Shown piece after piece: positions 54,660-63,611 of a stretch of DNA of 64,000 nucleotides (within the stretch, counting starts at the first letter, position 1; each line of letters opens with the position of its first letter). The stretch spans positions 1 to 64,000 of the forward strand of contig JANXTT010000120.1 of the NCBI GenBank assembly GCA_025352225.1, given 5' to 3'. This stretch comes from Mucilaginibacter sp. GTDB lineage: Bacteria > Bacteroidota > Bacteroidia > Sphingobacteriales > Sphingobacteriaceae. A model generated the notes under the pieces. It made no database searches, was not told the DNA's origin, and saw nothing but the letters and a program-made list of their open reading frames with translations. The position numbers were made by a program, and so were the translations under genes.

Positions 54660-55427
54660 TTAAATATCCAATTCCAGCAACACAGGGCAATGGTCGGAGT
54701 GGCGGGCTTCGGGTAAAATAGCGGCTCGTTTAATAAAAGGCTCCAATGCTTTTGTAGCCATATTATAATCAATACGCCAGCCTAAGTTTTTTGCGCGGGC
54801 GTTAAAGCGGAAACTCCACCAGGTATAGTTATGCGGCTCTTTATTTAAATGCCTGAAGGTATCAACAAAGCCGGATTGTATAAAGTTCTCCATCCACTCG
54901 CGCTCGGCGGGTAAAAAGCCCGATGAGTTGGCGTTTGATTTTGGATTATGAATATCTATAGGCTGGTGGCAAATATTATAATCCCCGGAGATGACCAACT
55001 TAGGGCAGGTAATTTTCAGCTGATCAATATACTGGCCAAATTCGTTTAAAAAGCGAAATTTAAAATCTTGCCGCTCCTCACCGCTTGAGCCTGATGGAAA
55101 GTAGGCACTCATCACAGACACATCATCAAAGTCGACACGAATATTGCGGCCCTCCCGGTCAAAATCACTTATGCCGCAACCAAATTCTACATGTTTAGGT
55201 GTTTGTTTACAAAAAATAGCTGTGCCACTATACCCTTTTTTTTCGGCAGGATACCAATAATGCTCATAACCAAGTTGCTCAACAAGGTGCAAATCGGTAA
55301 GCACATCTGGCGTAGCCTTAATTTCCTGCAAACAAACCACATCTGCATCAGTTGCCTGCAACCACGCGAGCCAGTTTTTATTTAGTGCCGAGCGTATGCC
55401 GTTTACGTTGTAGGTGATGATCTTCAT
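54660..55427 (-). CDS. xth: Exodeoxyribonuclease III (AP endonuclease)
   Basis: 255 aa of the EEP superfamily. Active-site motifs are NVNGIRSAL with Asn7, LQEIKA with Glu35, SGDYNICHQPID, and the terminal HSDHCPV with the catalytic His. It removes 3' blocks and cuts at abasic sites in base-excision repair. It is upstream of nothing on its strand, and a 106-nt gap separates it from the cyclophilin gene. Confidence 0.94.
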   Translation of the reverse strand: MKIITYNVNGIRSALNKNWLAWLQATDADVVCLQEIKATPDVLTDLHLVEQLGYEHYWYPAEKKGYSGTAIFCKQTPKHVEFGCGISDFDREGRNIRVDFDDVSVMSAYFPSGSSGEERQDFKFRFLNEFGQYIDQLKITCPKLVISGDYNICHQPIDIHNPKSNANSSGFLPAEREWMENFIQSGFVDTFRHLNKEPHNYTWWSFRFNARAKNLGWRIDYNMATKALEPFIKRAAILPEARHSDHCPVLLELDI

Positions 55428-55533
55428 GTTTGGATACTTAACTAATTGGAGCTGGATTTATTAACGAATATCGAATTTTCAATGCTCAATACCCAATAGA
55501 AATAAATTTAATTCTTAATACTATACTCAAAAC

Positions 55534-56256
55534 TCAGTGTTGGTTGTTTAATTTAAAAAGCAGCCTGTCTAATTGTTTACATTGCCGTTTGGTAAGCAGT
55601 TCAACAACCATGCTCACATCTTTTATTGGGCGGTCTGCGGCATCTTTTGTTACTGCGGCTATCTTGTCAACCATGTCCAATCCTGCAATTACTTCGCCAA
55701 ATACGGTATAGCTATGGTCAAGCTGCGGCGTTCCGCCCACCGATTTATAATACTCTCGCTGCCATTCGGGTATCTTTACGCCTTTTAGGCGGGTTTGCTC
55801 CAACTTGTTCATTTCATCGTCGGTATATCGCTTACCTTCAACAATGTAAAACTGGCTTCCGCTCGATGCTCTTTTAGGGTTAACGTCGTCTCCTTCGCGT
55901 GCGGCAGCCAGTACACCGCGTTTGTGAAAAAGGCTGTCATTAAATTCAGCTTCAATGGTGTATTTTGGGCCTCCGTTACCTAATTCAACCCCCGGTTTAG
56001 CACCGCGCGAATCCGGATCACCACCCTGAATCATAAAATTTTGAATAACCCGGTGAAACAAAGTACCGTTAAAATAACCGGCCCTGGTTAGCTTAATAAA
56101 ATTATCCCGGTGTTTTGGTGTTTGATTGTACAAGCGTATTATACATTCGCCGTAGCTGGTTTTAATAAGCACATATTGATTTTTAGGTGCTTTGGCGATA
56201 GCTCCAAATGCAATAAAAAATAACAGGATGGTGGCAAATGCTTTTTTCATAACCAC
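55534..56256 (-). CDS. Peptidyl-prolyl cis-trans isomerase, cyclophilin type, exported
   Basis: 240 aa. A signal peptide (about 1-22, AFATILLFFIAFGAIAKA) is followed by the cyclophilin domain with FHRVIQNFMIQGGDPDSRG, which includes the catalytic Arg and Phe-Met-Gln-Gly-Gly motif. An insertion (about 150-175, EMNKLEQTRLKGVKIPEWQ) distinguishes the Bacteroidota form. It helps fold periplasmic proteins. It starts 2 nt after the upstream hypothetical gene stops. Met3 is an alternative start. Confidence 0.92.
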   Translation of the reverse strand: MVMKKAFATILLFFIAFGAIAKAPKNQYVLIKTSYGECIIRLYNQTPKHRDNFIKLTRAGYFNGTLFHRVIQNFMIQGGDPDSRGAKPGVELGNGGPKYTIEAEFNDSLFHKRGVLAAAREGDDVNPKRASSGSQFYIVEGKRYTDDEMNKLEQTRLKGVKIPEWQREYYKSVGGTPQLDHSYTVFGEVIAGLDMVDKIAAVTKDAADRPIKDVSMVVELLTKRQCKQLDRLLFKLNNQH

Positions 56257-56258
56257 TC

Positions 56259-56600
56259 TTATAAAACCTCTTCAAAATAATCAACCATAAGCGATTTGAT
56301 AACCATTTCTTGTTCCAACAGGGTATAATTAGGAATTGGTGATACCAGTTTCCAATGTGGCCAGCCATCCTGATCCAGACCCTCCAATTCATAAAACCCC
56401 AATTTGCTAAAAAGCTTGCAATTGGCAATGTGCATTAATTCTTCTTTTTGGCGCTTGCTAAATTTTTGTGGCCCCTGGCCCAGCTCCTGCACACCAATTA
56501 AAAAAAGCATCACTTTAATGTCGGGTATATCTGTGTCAAAGTCTTTCGCAATACGATGTTGCAGAGTGCTCCATTTGGCATTTATTTCAGCTGGCGTCAT
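56259..56600 (-). CDS. Conserved hypothetical protein
   Basis: 113 aa from ATG 56600. The frame reaches 56687, but the first 29 residues are unlike the rest and overlap the promoter region. It is soluble, acidic and helical, with GLDQDGWPHWKLVSPIPNYTL near the C-terminus (core DGWPHWKL). It is 2 nt upstream of the cyclophilin gene and probably co-transcribed. I do not recognise a function. Confidence 0.72.
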   Translation of the reverse strand: MTPAEINAKWSTLQHRIAKDFDTDIPDIKVMLFLIGVQELGQGPQKFSKRQKEELMHIANCKLFSKLGFYELEGLDQDGWPHWKLVSPIPNYTLLEQEMVIKSLMVDYFEEVL

Positions 56601-56652
56601 TTGGCAAATATACAGCAAGTAAAAACAAAATTTATTGAATAAACTTAAACAT

Positions 56653-56665
56653 GATAACGATAATG
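56653..56665. promoter_or_regulatory. Fur/Zur-like box candidate
   Basis: GATAACGATAATG closely resembles two GATAAT repeats of the Fur consensus. It lies in the divergent gap, 47 nt upstream of a TATATTTG -7 element that would drive the small Cys/His protein and the TonB receptor. This is pattern matching only. Confidence 0.35.
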
Positions 56666-56711
56666 TTACTGATGACCATCTTCGCAAATAACAATTATCA
56701 AAAAAAATCGG

Positions 56712-56719
56712 TATATTTG
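56712..56719 (+). promoter_or_regulatory. Candidate -7 element for the TonB-receptor unit
   Basis: TATATTTG fits TANNTTTG. No good -33 TTTG is visible at the normal spacing. It is 87 nt upstream of the TTG start of the next gene. Confidence 0.4.
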
Positions 56720-56805
56720 TTAGCAGTTTAATATTAAAATAAATAAATTTTTATAATTTATCTTCCATATATAATATCACTGCAATTGCTGCGTTAATTG
56801 TAAGC

Positions 56806-57129
56806 TTGAAAAAACATACAAAACATATCTGCCTCGCATGGATCGTATTGATCTGTTTTTTAACAGGGCAGTACATCGTTTTTTCGCATCAGCATTATAC
56901 GGGTACCAAAGCCGTAATATATTCTATAAAACATGTAGAGCCATCGCAAACCGTTAGCGAAAAATGTAGCATCTGCGATATAATGCACTATTCGCATATG
57001 GCTATTTTTACCGATGCGTTAACATCATTACGTGTTACCATTTGCAGTACACAATACACTTGCAGCCATAATTATGTAGGCATCCGCCTGATCCGCTCTG
57101 CCGGGCGTTCTCCGCCACAAGCTTGTTAA
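56806..57129 (+). CDS. Small exported or membrane-anchored Cys/His-rich protein
   Basis: 107 aa starting with TTG 56806: no ATG is available before the signal-like segment KKHTKHICLAWIVLICFLTG. The mature part has SHQH, EKCSICDIMHYSHM (a CxxC with four His nearby) and later Cys residues, a pattern suited to metal binding. It is 101 nt upstream of a TonB-dependent receptor and shares the candidate promoter. A role in sensing, binding or delivering a metal for that receptor is inferred. Confidence 0.6.
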   Translation: MKKHTKHICLAWIVLICFLTGQYIVFSHQHYTGTKAVIYSIKHVEPSQTVSEKCSICDIMHYSHMAIFTDALTSLRVTICSTQYTCSHNYVGIRLIRSAGRSPPQAC

Positions 57130-57230
57130 CTTAATAGGTCAATTTCTTAATTGCTTATCATAACCAATTTTGGCGGTAAGCTTTTTAAGATATTTAGTTA
57201 ATGCACGTTATACTACATTTTATCATCCGT

Positions 57231-59729
57231 ATGAAAGTTAAAATATTCAAGTTACTTTATATTTTCCTATTTCCGCTAATTGCAGCGCCTGTTTTGGCCA
57301 ACCCCATAAATTTAAATGATATTGCCACTGGTACATTAACCGGAACAATAACAGATAAGGCAGATGGGCAACCACTTATTGGAGCCACTGTTTCTATACC
57401 CGATTTAAGGAATGGAGCCAGCACCAATACAGAAGGTAAATATGTATTAAACCATGTGCCCAAAGGCATTTATTTAATCCAGGTGAGGTACATTGGGTAT
57501 GCCACCATAACTCAAAAAGTTGATTTTTCTAAAATAACAACGCTCGACTTTCAGATGCAGGTTTCGGCAATTGAAGCAGGTGAAGTTGTTGTTACCGGCG
57601 TAACCCGCGCCACCGAGCTCAGAAAAAGCCCTATCCCTATAGTGGCCGTTGATAAAAAATTTATAGATGAACGCGCGGCTTCGGGCAATGTGATTGACGA
57701 GATAGCGAATTTACCTGGCATAAACGCTGTTACCACAGGCCCCAATGTATCAAAACCTTTTATACATGGGTTAGGGTACAACCGGGTAATTACTTTAATG
57801 GATGGAATACGCCAGGAAGGGCAGCAATGGGGTGATGAGCATGGCGTTGAAGTTGATCAAAACGCGGTAGATAGGGTAGAGGTTATTAAAGGCCCGGCAA
57901 GTTTAACCTACGGCTCTGACGCCATTGGTGGTGTTGTAAATTTATTATCGCCACCACCACTTCCCGAAGGTGAGGTAAACGGTTCGTTGCAGCAAATTTA
58001 TGGTACAAACCAGGGCTTGTTTAATACTTCTTTAAGGCTGCAGGGAAACCATAGCGGTTTTGTTTGGGGCACAATACTGTCGGCTAAGGAGGCAAAAAAC
58101 TATCAGAACCATCACGATGGACGGGTGTATAATACCGGCTATCAGGAAAAAGATGCCAGGGTGATGGCCGGTATTAACAAATCATGGGGATATAGTTATT
58201 TTAACGCCTCCCTATTTGACGACCTTCAGGAAATACCAAATGGTAGCCGCGATTCCACCAGCCGCCGCTTTACAAAGCAAATCACAGAGGCAGATACTTA
58301 CCGCCCGATTGTAGCTGATGATGAACTTAATTCATATAACATAACCCCATTGCACCAGCATGTGCAACTCTATCGTATTTATAATAATAGCAGTTTTGTT
58401 TTAGGCGGTGGAGATTTACTCATTAACCTTGGCTATCAATACAGCCATAGAAGAGAGTTTACCCACCCGTTTTTAACAGATATAGCCGGTTTAAATTTAC
58501 AGCTGAGTACTTATACCTATGACTTTAAATACAATTTTTCGTTTGGTGATGGGTATGAGGCTTCTTTTGGGATTAATGGCCAGTACCAAAACAATACACT
58601 GGGCTTAAGTACAGCCTTCCCGATACCCGCTTATACCCAGTTTGATGTGGGGCCTTTCTTTTTTATCAAAAAGAGTTATGGCAAATTGGATATATCTGCT
58701 GGGGGCAGGTTTGATAGCCGTTCTTTTAAAGGCGCCGCAGCTTATGTAGATACCACGGATACCGCTTTTCCTAAACTATATACTGGTAATAGCCCAAATA
58801 CAACGCCAAACGTTTTTACGCAGTTTAATGAATTGCAAAAAAGCTTTTCAGGCGTGTCAGGCAGTTTTGGGGCTACGTATAATGTATCACATGCTTTTCT
58901 TATCAAAGCTAATTTTGCAAGGGGATTTAGGGCACCAAGCATTGCCGAACTGTCCGCCAGAGGGGCTGATCCGGGCTCCAAAATCTACCATACAGGGAAC
59001 AAAAACTTTGTGCCCGAATTTAGTTTCCAGGAAGACATAGGCGCTTTTCTCTCCATTCCAAATCTTTCGGCAAGTGTTGAGTTGTTTAACAACGATATCA
59101 GTAACTATATTTTTCAGCAACAGGTACTGGATGGCAATGGCGCGCCCGTTTATACGGGAGGGTATACCACCTTTACATATGTGCAAAGCAAAGCCCGTAT
59201 TAATGGCGGCGAATTTAGCCTCGATTTACATCCAATGCATTGGCTGCACTTTGAAAACTCTCTAACATTAACCTATGGCCAAAACAAAGGTACTGGTGGC
59301 ATAGTTGCCGATAGCCTAAAATATTTACCATTTATACCGCCCTTGCACACGCACTCGGAGTTAAGGGGCAATTTTAGTAAAGGTTTTGGCAAGTTAAAAA
59401 ATGTATACGTGTCTGTAAATTTAGATCACTATAACAACCAGGACAGGTTTTTTGCAGCTTATGGGACAGAAACAGCTACCCCTGGTTATAATTTATTAGG
59501 CGCGGGTATTGGCGGTAATTTTGTAAACGCGGCAGGCAAACCAGTACTTAAGTTATTTATTGAAGGCACTAATTTAACCAACACAGATTATCAGGCGCAT
59601 TTAAGCCGGTTAAAATATTTCGACAATCGCAATGGTGCCGGTGCCGCAGTGCGCCCGGGTATTTTTGGCGTTGGCAGCAATGTAAGCTTTAAAATTATTG
59701 TTCCGCTTAACCTTAAAAAAGCTTCGTAA
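57231..59729 (+). CDS. TonB-dependent receptor (no SusD partner), probable metal or chelate uptake
   Basis: 832 aa from ATG 57231. An in-frame ATG at 57201 would spoil the signal peptide MKVKIFKLLYIFLFPLIAAP. A carboxypeptidase-regulatory-like domain (about 35-120, GTLTGTITDKADGQPLIGAT) precedes the plug (about 130-250, GQQWGDEHGVEVDQNAVDRV then EVIKGPASLTYGSDAIGGVV) and a 22-strand barrel ending in VSFKIIVPLNL. There is no SusD gene nearby, so it is of the FepA/CirA/ZnuD type rather than a glycan importer. The His-rich partner protein upstream and the Fur-like box favour a metal or siderophore substrate. A hairpin at 59755-59834 follows. Confidence 0.88.
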   Translation: MKVKIFKLLYIFLFPLIAAPVLANPINLNDIATGTLTGTITDKADGQPLIGATVSIPDLRNGASTNTEGKYVLNHVPKGIYLIQVRYIGYATITQKVDFSKITTLDFQMQVSAIEAGEVVVTGVTRATELRKSPIPIVAVDKKFIDERAASGNVIDEIANLPGINAVTTGPNVSKPFIHGLGYNRVITLMDGIRQEGQQWGDEHGVEVDQNAVDRVEVIKGPASLTYGSDAIGGVVNLLSPPPLPEGEVNGSLQQIYGTNQGLFNTSLRLQGNHSGFVWGTILSAKEAKNYQNHHDGRVYNTGYQEKDARVMAGINKSWGYSYFNASLFDDLQEIPNGSRDSTSRRFTKQITEADTYRPIVADDELNSYNITPLHQHVQLYRIYNNSSFVLGGGDLLINLGYQYSHRREFTHPFLTDIAGLNLQLSTYTYDFKYNFSFGDGYEASFGINGQYQNNTLGLSTAFPIPAYTQFDVGPFFFIKKSYGKLDISAGGRFDSRSFKGAAAYVDTTDTAFPKLYTGNSPNTTPNVFTQFNELQKSFSGVSGSFGATYNVSHAFLIKANFARGFRAPSIAELSARGADPGSKIYHTGNKNFVPEFSFQEDIGAFLSIPNLSASVELFNNDISNYIFQQQVLDGNGAPVYTGGYTTFTYVQSKARINGGEFSLDLHPMHWLHFENSLTLTYGQNKGTGGIVADSLKYLPFIPPLHTHSELRGNFSKGFGKLKNVYVSVNLDHYNNQDRFFAAYGTETATPGYNLLGAGIGGNFVNAAGKPVLKLFIEGTNLTNTDYQAHLSRLKYFDNRNGAGAAVRPGIFGVGSNVSFKIIVPLNLKKAS

Positions 59730-59754
59730 AACGTAAATTAACAATGCTTTTAAG

Positions 59755-59834
59755 GAGGCTGTATCCAAATTGTAATGCCCCCCAAAAGTTAGACACTTAT
59801 GGGGGGCATTACATTACAATTTGGATACAGCCTC
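59755..59834. repeat. Long palindrome (29-bp arms), insertion-sequence-like, also a likely terminator
   Basis: The left arm (59755-59783) starts GAGGCTGTATCC and ends ATGCCCCCC. The right arm (59801-59834) is its exact reverse complement except for a 5-nt ATTAC tandem duplication. The 17-nt centre, AAAAGTTAGACACTTAT, extends the pairing with one mismatch. AAAAGTTAGACAC beside a C run resembles the ends of IS3/IS150-type elements. The plus-strand stem is followed by TTTTTATTT, so it can terminate the TonB-receptor transcript between two convergent genes. No transposase gene is present. Confidence 0.7.
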
Positions 59835-59869
59835 TTTTTATTTAAGATGTTATAAGAGGTATGTTTTCA

Positions 59870-62125
59870 CTAAATTTTTAGTAATTTGGATAACAGTACT
59901 GTATTATTGCATTGGATTTTTATAATATAAACTCCTAATTTAAGGCCTGCAACATTTGCTTGTACGGCATTCTCACCAGGCTCCGCGCTAACAGAAAATT
60001 GACGGACAGTATTTCCGTTGCTATCCGAAATTGTGCATACGGCAGGCCCGCCTATAGCTGTAAAAAACTTAATAGTGGTATTTGAGCTGGCAGGGTTAGG
60101 ATAAACTGTTATTCCTGTGCTGGTAGTAACACTACCCAATACTATTGCAGTATCTCTATTTATCGTGTTGAAGCTAGAAAAAGCACCGGCTGCTTTGCCT
60201 GTCCCCTCGGCTTCAAGGCGTACATAATCAAACTGTACATCGCCACTATTGCCTCCTCCGGCAATACGCTCAGTAAAGGATATCACGTTTGCCCCTTTGT
60301 GCAATAAATTGGCCGGGAAAGTAAATCGATAATCAGAAAAAGCGCCATGAATAGCCTTACGGATAGTAGCATCTGATGCGTTGGGTGGAGCAACGCCAGT
60401 TGATGGGTTTGTAATGTTGGTTCCGTTAACGGTTACTATCACCGCGGCATCAAAGGTGGCAGCAAATGCCGCATATACAGCTGCTGTTGACCCAGATGTT
60501 GGAGCGGCGTTTAAGGTAAAATTGACTTTCCAGTCTGGTGTTGTTGATTGAAGATTTTTATCCCAATACTGTACAAAGTTCCAATCCGTACGGGGGTTGC
60601 TTGTACCTATAGTATAATTTACGCCATTAGGAAATTCTGCTGTGTAATTCATGAATATACCCCAACGAGTGTCCGGAAACGTATTGCTTTTCCACCAATC
60701 GGTACCATGTTTAAATTCGCCGGAAGTACGGTCGGGTATACCAATTGACCAAACTGTTGGCGCGGTTCGGGTAGGTGTCCAGGATACATTCCCCAAAGCA
60801 GCGGTTGCTCCGGCAGTTAGTGTAAAATAATTAAGTTTTTCCATGGTGCCGGCAGCACCCGGGCCAAAGGCATATATATTATATTTACCCGGCAATACAT
60901 GAGGAATAGTGAAATTACCGCTACCATCTGTTTTTACCCAAAACTGGTAATTTTTGGCCCAAAATTGAAAATCAGTATTACCTGTAGTTGATTGAGGCGT
61001 TACAGCAACACCCACCCACATATTAGCTGCAGATGCTGTTGGCTCTGTTGGGTCGCTAATTACCAGCTTCCCGGTAACGGTACCCCGCCCGCTTTGTTTA
61101 ATATAATTGGTGTTAGTTAACCAATTATATGGCCATGCTCCCTGCTCTGTTTTAGCTTGAGCGAGCGCATCTGCATACAAGGCGTTTGGCCCACCGGAGT
61201 TGCTGTTACAATAAATTAAAAAAGGGCCATAAACTTTTTTAAAGTTCTCGCCGGCTGCCATGCTAAAATCATTACCCATACCATAATGTTCGCCATTTAG
61301 CATGTTGAGCATAGTTGGGCTATTATGGCACAATAATTCGCGTTTCATAGGGCCACCATTATAATATTCTTTACTAGGCGCGGTAACCCAAATGCCAATA
61401 TTCTTGCTGGTACTGCTCCATCCCCAAACATCCGTGATACCCAAATCGGCACTATAATCATATTTACATTCGTATTTATTTGCATCTATCCCGGTATGCA
61501 GAAGCCGCACTTCTTTGGGTGCTCCGGTAACTGCCGTGCTGGATTGCCAATCGGCCAACGAGGCAACCTGCTTGTTACGAAGTGCATCAACACTTAACCA
61601 GTCGAATATAGGGCTAGGGTAACTGGCCATACGCCATTCCCCGCCAGGGTTAAAAGGATAACTTGATGGGTGATCAAGCATTGCAGATACATAAACACCC
61701 TGCGCGCCGCGAGGTAACGAATAATAAATATCTACATCCATTGCAGCAGTTGAAGATGAACGATCCCAGGGCATATGCAGCTTTATTTCGGCATAATTAC
61801 CTCCGTTATGGGCGGGGTCTGCTGTTAGTGTATAAGCACAGCCTGATGGGTTCTGATAACTGGGCATGTTCCAGCTCCAGTATATTGCTCCACCATTATA
61901 GCCGCCACTTAACAAGTTTAACCCTTTGTAATCGAGAGCAGTAATTTCGGCCGAGCTTTTAGTTACTGTAAATGATACAATACCGTTGTTTAATGTAACG
62001 GTGCTCCCGTTATCTGTTACAGTTACATTGGGCCCGGTGCCTGTACCGCCGCCAGGAACATTAGCGAAAGTGTTGAAGGTAAAGCATGCTAAAGCAATGC
62101 TTAATAAGCATAAAAAGTTTTTCAT
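59870..62125 (-). CDS. PL4 rhamnogalacturonan lyase with type IX secretion signal
   Basis: 751 aa. A signal peptide ends near FANV (residue 23). The catalytic beta-sandwich (about 30-340, SFTVTKSSAEITALDYKGLN near its start) is followed by a fibronectin-like domain (about 350-440, GKYNIYAFGPGAAG) and a jelly-roll CBM-like domain (about 450-640, VWSIGIPDRTSGEF), the three-domain order of family PL4. It cleaves the rhamnose-galacturonate backbone of rhamnogalacturonan I by beta-elimination. The C-terminal about 75 residues (ITVYPNPASSNTTIKFF to SKLLKI) are a T9SS type A sorting domain, so it is exported to the surface. Its products would feed GH105 and the kdu genes 12-15 kb away. It is monocistronic. 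Confidence 0.88.
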   Translation of the reverse strand: MKNFLCLLSIALACFTFNTFANVPGGGTGTGPNVTVTDNGSTVTLNNGIVSFTVTKSSAEITALDYKGLNLLSGGYNGGAIYWSWNMPSYQNPSGCAYTLTADPAHNGGNYAEIKLHMPWDRSSSTAAMDVDIYYSLPRGAQGVYVSAMLDHPSSYPFNPGGEWRMASYPSPIFDWLSVDALRNKQVASLADWQSSTAVTGAPKEVRLLHTGIDANKYECKYDYSADLGITDVWGWSSTSKNIGIWVTAPSKEYYNGGPMKRELLCHNSPTMLNMLNGEHYGMGNDFSMAAGENFKKVYGPFLIYCNSNSGGPNALYADALAQAKTEQGAWPYNWLTNTNYIKQSGRGTVTGKLVISDPTEPTASAANMWVGVAVTPQSTTGNTDFQFWAKNYQFWVKTDGSGNFTIPHVLPGKYNIYAFGPGAAGTMEKLNYFTLTAGATAALGNVSWTPTRTAPTVWSIGIPDRTSGEFKHGTDWWKSNTFPDTRWGIFMNYTAEFPNGVNYTIGTSNPRTDWNFVQYWDKNLQSTTPDWKVNFTLNAAPTSGSTAAVYAAFAATFDAAVIVTVNGTNITNPSTGVAPPNASDATIRKAIHGAFSDYRFTFPANLLHKGANVISFTERIAGGGNSGDVQFDYVRLEAEGTGKAAGAFSSFNTINRDTAIVLGSVTTSTGITVYPNPASSNTTIKFFTAIGGPAVCTISDSNGNTVRQFSVSAEPGENAVQANVAGLKLGVYIIKIQCNNTVLLSKLLKI

Positions 62126-62301
62126 AACGATTAATAAAATTGGTTTTAGTAAATAGGTTTATGTTTGTTTAGCGTATTAAACTATACCTAAACATTTTTT
62201 AAACGTAATAAGAATATTATGATCAACTATCCTGTACCATCCTATAGGCTAATGACTTAAAAGGCAGAATAATAAAAAGGGCAATGTATGGCTTAATAAA
62301 A

Positions 62302-62333
62302 AACGGCCCGGAGCTGAGTGCTTCCGGGCCGTT
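62302..62333 (-). terminator. Terminator after the SPFH protein gene
   Basis: AACGGCCCGGA (62302-62312) and TCCGGGCCGTT (62323-62333) form a perfect 11-bp GC-rich stem with a 10-nt loop. On the minus strand it is followed by TTTTATT. It lies 21 nt after the SPFH stop. Confidence 0.85.
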
Positions 62334-62354
62334 ATAACAATACAATTTTCAGGT

Positions 62355-63293
62355 TTAAATTTTCCCGATAGGTTGCTGTTGCCCCAATACATTCAGGGCC
62401 ATCATTTCTTTCATGGTACGTTGCATGTTTTCTCCCGATCCATCTAAGAAAATAACGTTGCCTTTGGAGTTTTCAGAAAAATGTTTGATCGCTTCTGTCC
62501 ACATCGTGAACAAAATTACCGAAGTATCCATATCTGCCTGTTGCATTTCTTTAGCAGCAACCGCCATACCTTTAGCTACTTCCTCACGGAAAAGCGCTAT
62601 ACCCTGTCCGCGTAACTGGGCGGCTAAACGTTCTGCTTCCGCCGATATTTTAATAGCGTTACCTTCTGCTTCCGCTGATTTTGTTTTGGTGATTAATAAT
62701 GCTTGTCCTTCGTTCTCGGCAGCAGCCTTCAAGTTGTTTGATGCAACTACCTGACTCATAGATTTCATAATCACATCATCAAACGTAATATCATTCAATT
62801 GCAAATCCTGCAAATGGTAGCCCCAGCTTTCCAATATCTGGTCAATCTGCTCTTTTACATGTATAACAATGTCATTCCTTAAAATAAGCACGTCGGCCTG
62901 GCGTTTGGTAGCAACATACGCACGGATAGATCCTTCTACGGTACGGATAAGGGCCTGCATTAAATTGCGTTCATCCACAAATTTAAATGCCACGTTCTTA
63001 ATGGTTTCCTCGTCGTGATTTAAAACCGAATACAACAGCATGGCCTTGAAATAAACGTTAGCCTGATCCACAGTAACCGCCTGGAATTCCAACTCAACAG
63101 AACGGTTCTGAATAGAGATCCGCGAGGAGATCTGCTCTATGAAGGGGGTCTTAAAATTTAATCCCGGCGATAGGATACGACTATATTTTCCGAATACGGT
63201 AACTACGGCAATTGTGCCTTGTTGTACCGTAACAAACGAAGAAAACAATATAGCGGCAATAATAAATACAATTACTAAGAATGCTATTGACAT
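62355..63293 (-). CDS. SPFH/Band 7 domain protein (stomatin/prohibitin-like)
   Basis: 312 aa. An N-terminal TM helix (about 3-22) precedes the Band 7 domain (about 25-190, VQQGTIAVVTVFGKYSRILS, ending near SMSQVVASNNL). A coiled coil rich in Ala and Glu (about 190-250, ALLITKTKSAEAEGNAIKIS) follows. Such proteins form membrane scaffolds that regulate proteases or lipid domains. No NfeD partner is adjacent, but the divergent gene at 63388 is a small membrane protein. Confidence 0.9.
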   Translation of the reverse strand: MSIAFLVIVFIIAAILFSSFVTVQQGTIAVVTVFGKYSRILSPGLNFKTPFIEQISSRISIQNRSVELEFQAVTVDQANVYFKAMLLYSVLNHDEETIKNVAFKFVDERNLMQALIRTVEGSIRAYVATKRQADVLILRNDIVIHVKEQIDQILESWGYHLQDLQLNDITFDDVIMKSMSQVVASNNLKAAAENEGQALLITKTKSAEAEGNAIKISAEAERLAAQLRGQGIALFREEVAKGMAVAAKEMQQADMDTSVILFTMWTEAIKHFSENSKGNVIFLDGSGENMQRTMKEMMALNVLGQQQPIGKI

Positions 63294-63387
63294 AATTTAA
63301 TTTTTATTGTTTGAAACGAATATATGTAATCCTTTTCATAATTGGTTGGTTTTTTGATATAGTAATAAACAAATAATATATCATACC

Positions 63388-63573
63388 ATGAACATGAAAC
63401 GAACCTTTGGGGCTATTTTAACTGTATTAGGAATAGTAGGCCTTATTTATGCTGGTTTTAGTATTATGCAACACACCGGGCAAACCACCAATATTATAGT
63501 GATAGCGATTATTGCATTATTGTTTTTCTTTTCAGGAATTAGTTTGGTGCGTACTACTAAGGATGAAGTGTAG
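63388..63573 (+). CDS. Small two-helix membrane protein
   Basis: 61 aa (Met3 at 63394 is an alternative start). Two TM segments (about 6-27 and 33-52) are separated by MQHTGQTTN and end in a charged tail (VRTTKDEV). No family recognised. It is divergent from the SPFH gene and ends 3 nt before the convergent CapA gene, whose last codons form a hairpin. Confidence 0.62.
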   Translation: MNMKRTFGAILTVLGIVGLIYAGFSIMQHTGQTTNIIVIAIIALLFFFSGISLVRTTKDEV

Positions 63574-63576
63574 CCT

Positions 63577-63611
63577 TTACAGATCAGGCGTTACTACACC
63601 CTGATCTGTAA
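63577..63611. terminator. Hairpin over the CapA stop codon, likely bidirectional terminator
   Basis: TTACAGATCAGG (63577-63588) and CCTGATCTGTAA (63600-63611) form a perfect 12-bp stem with an 11-nt loop. It overlaps the last codons of the CapA-family gene and follows the stop of the small membrane protein gene by 3 nt. There is no long T run, so termination is plausible but not certain. Confidence 0.5.
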
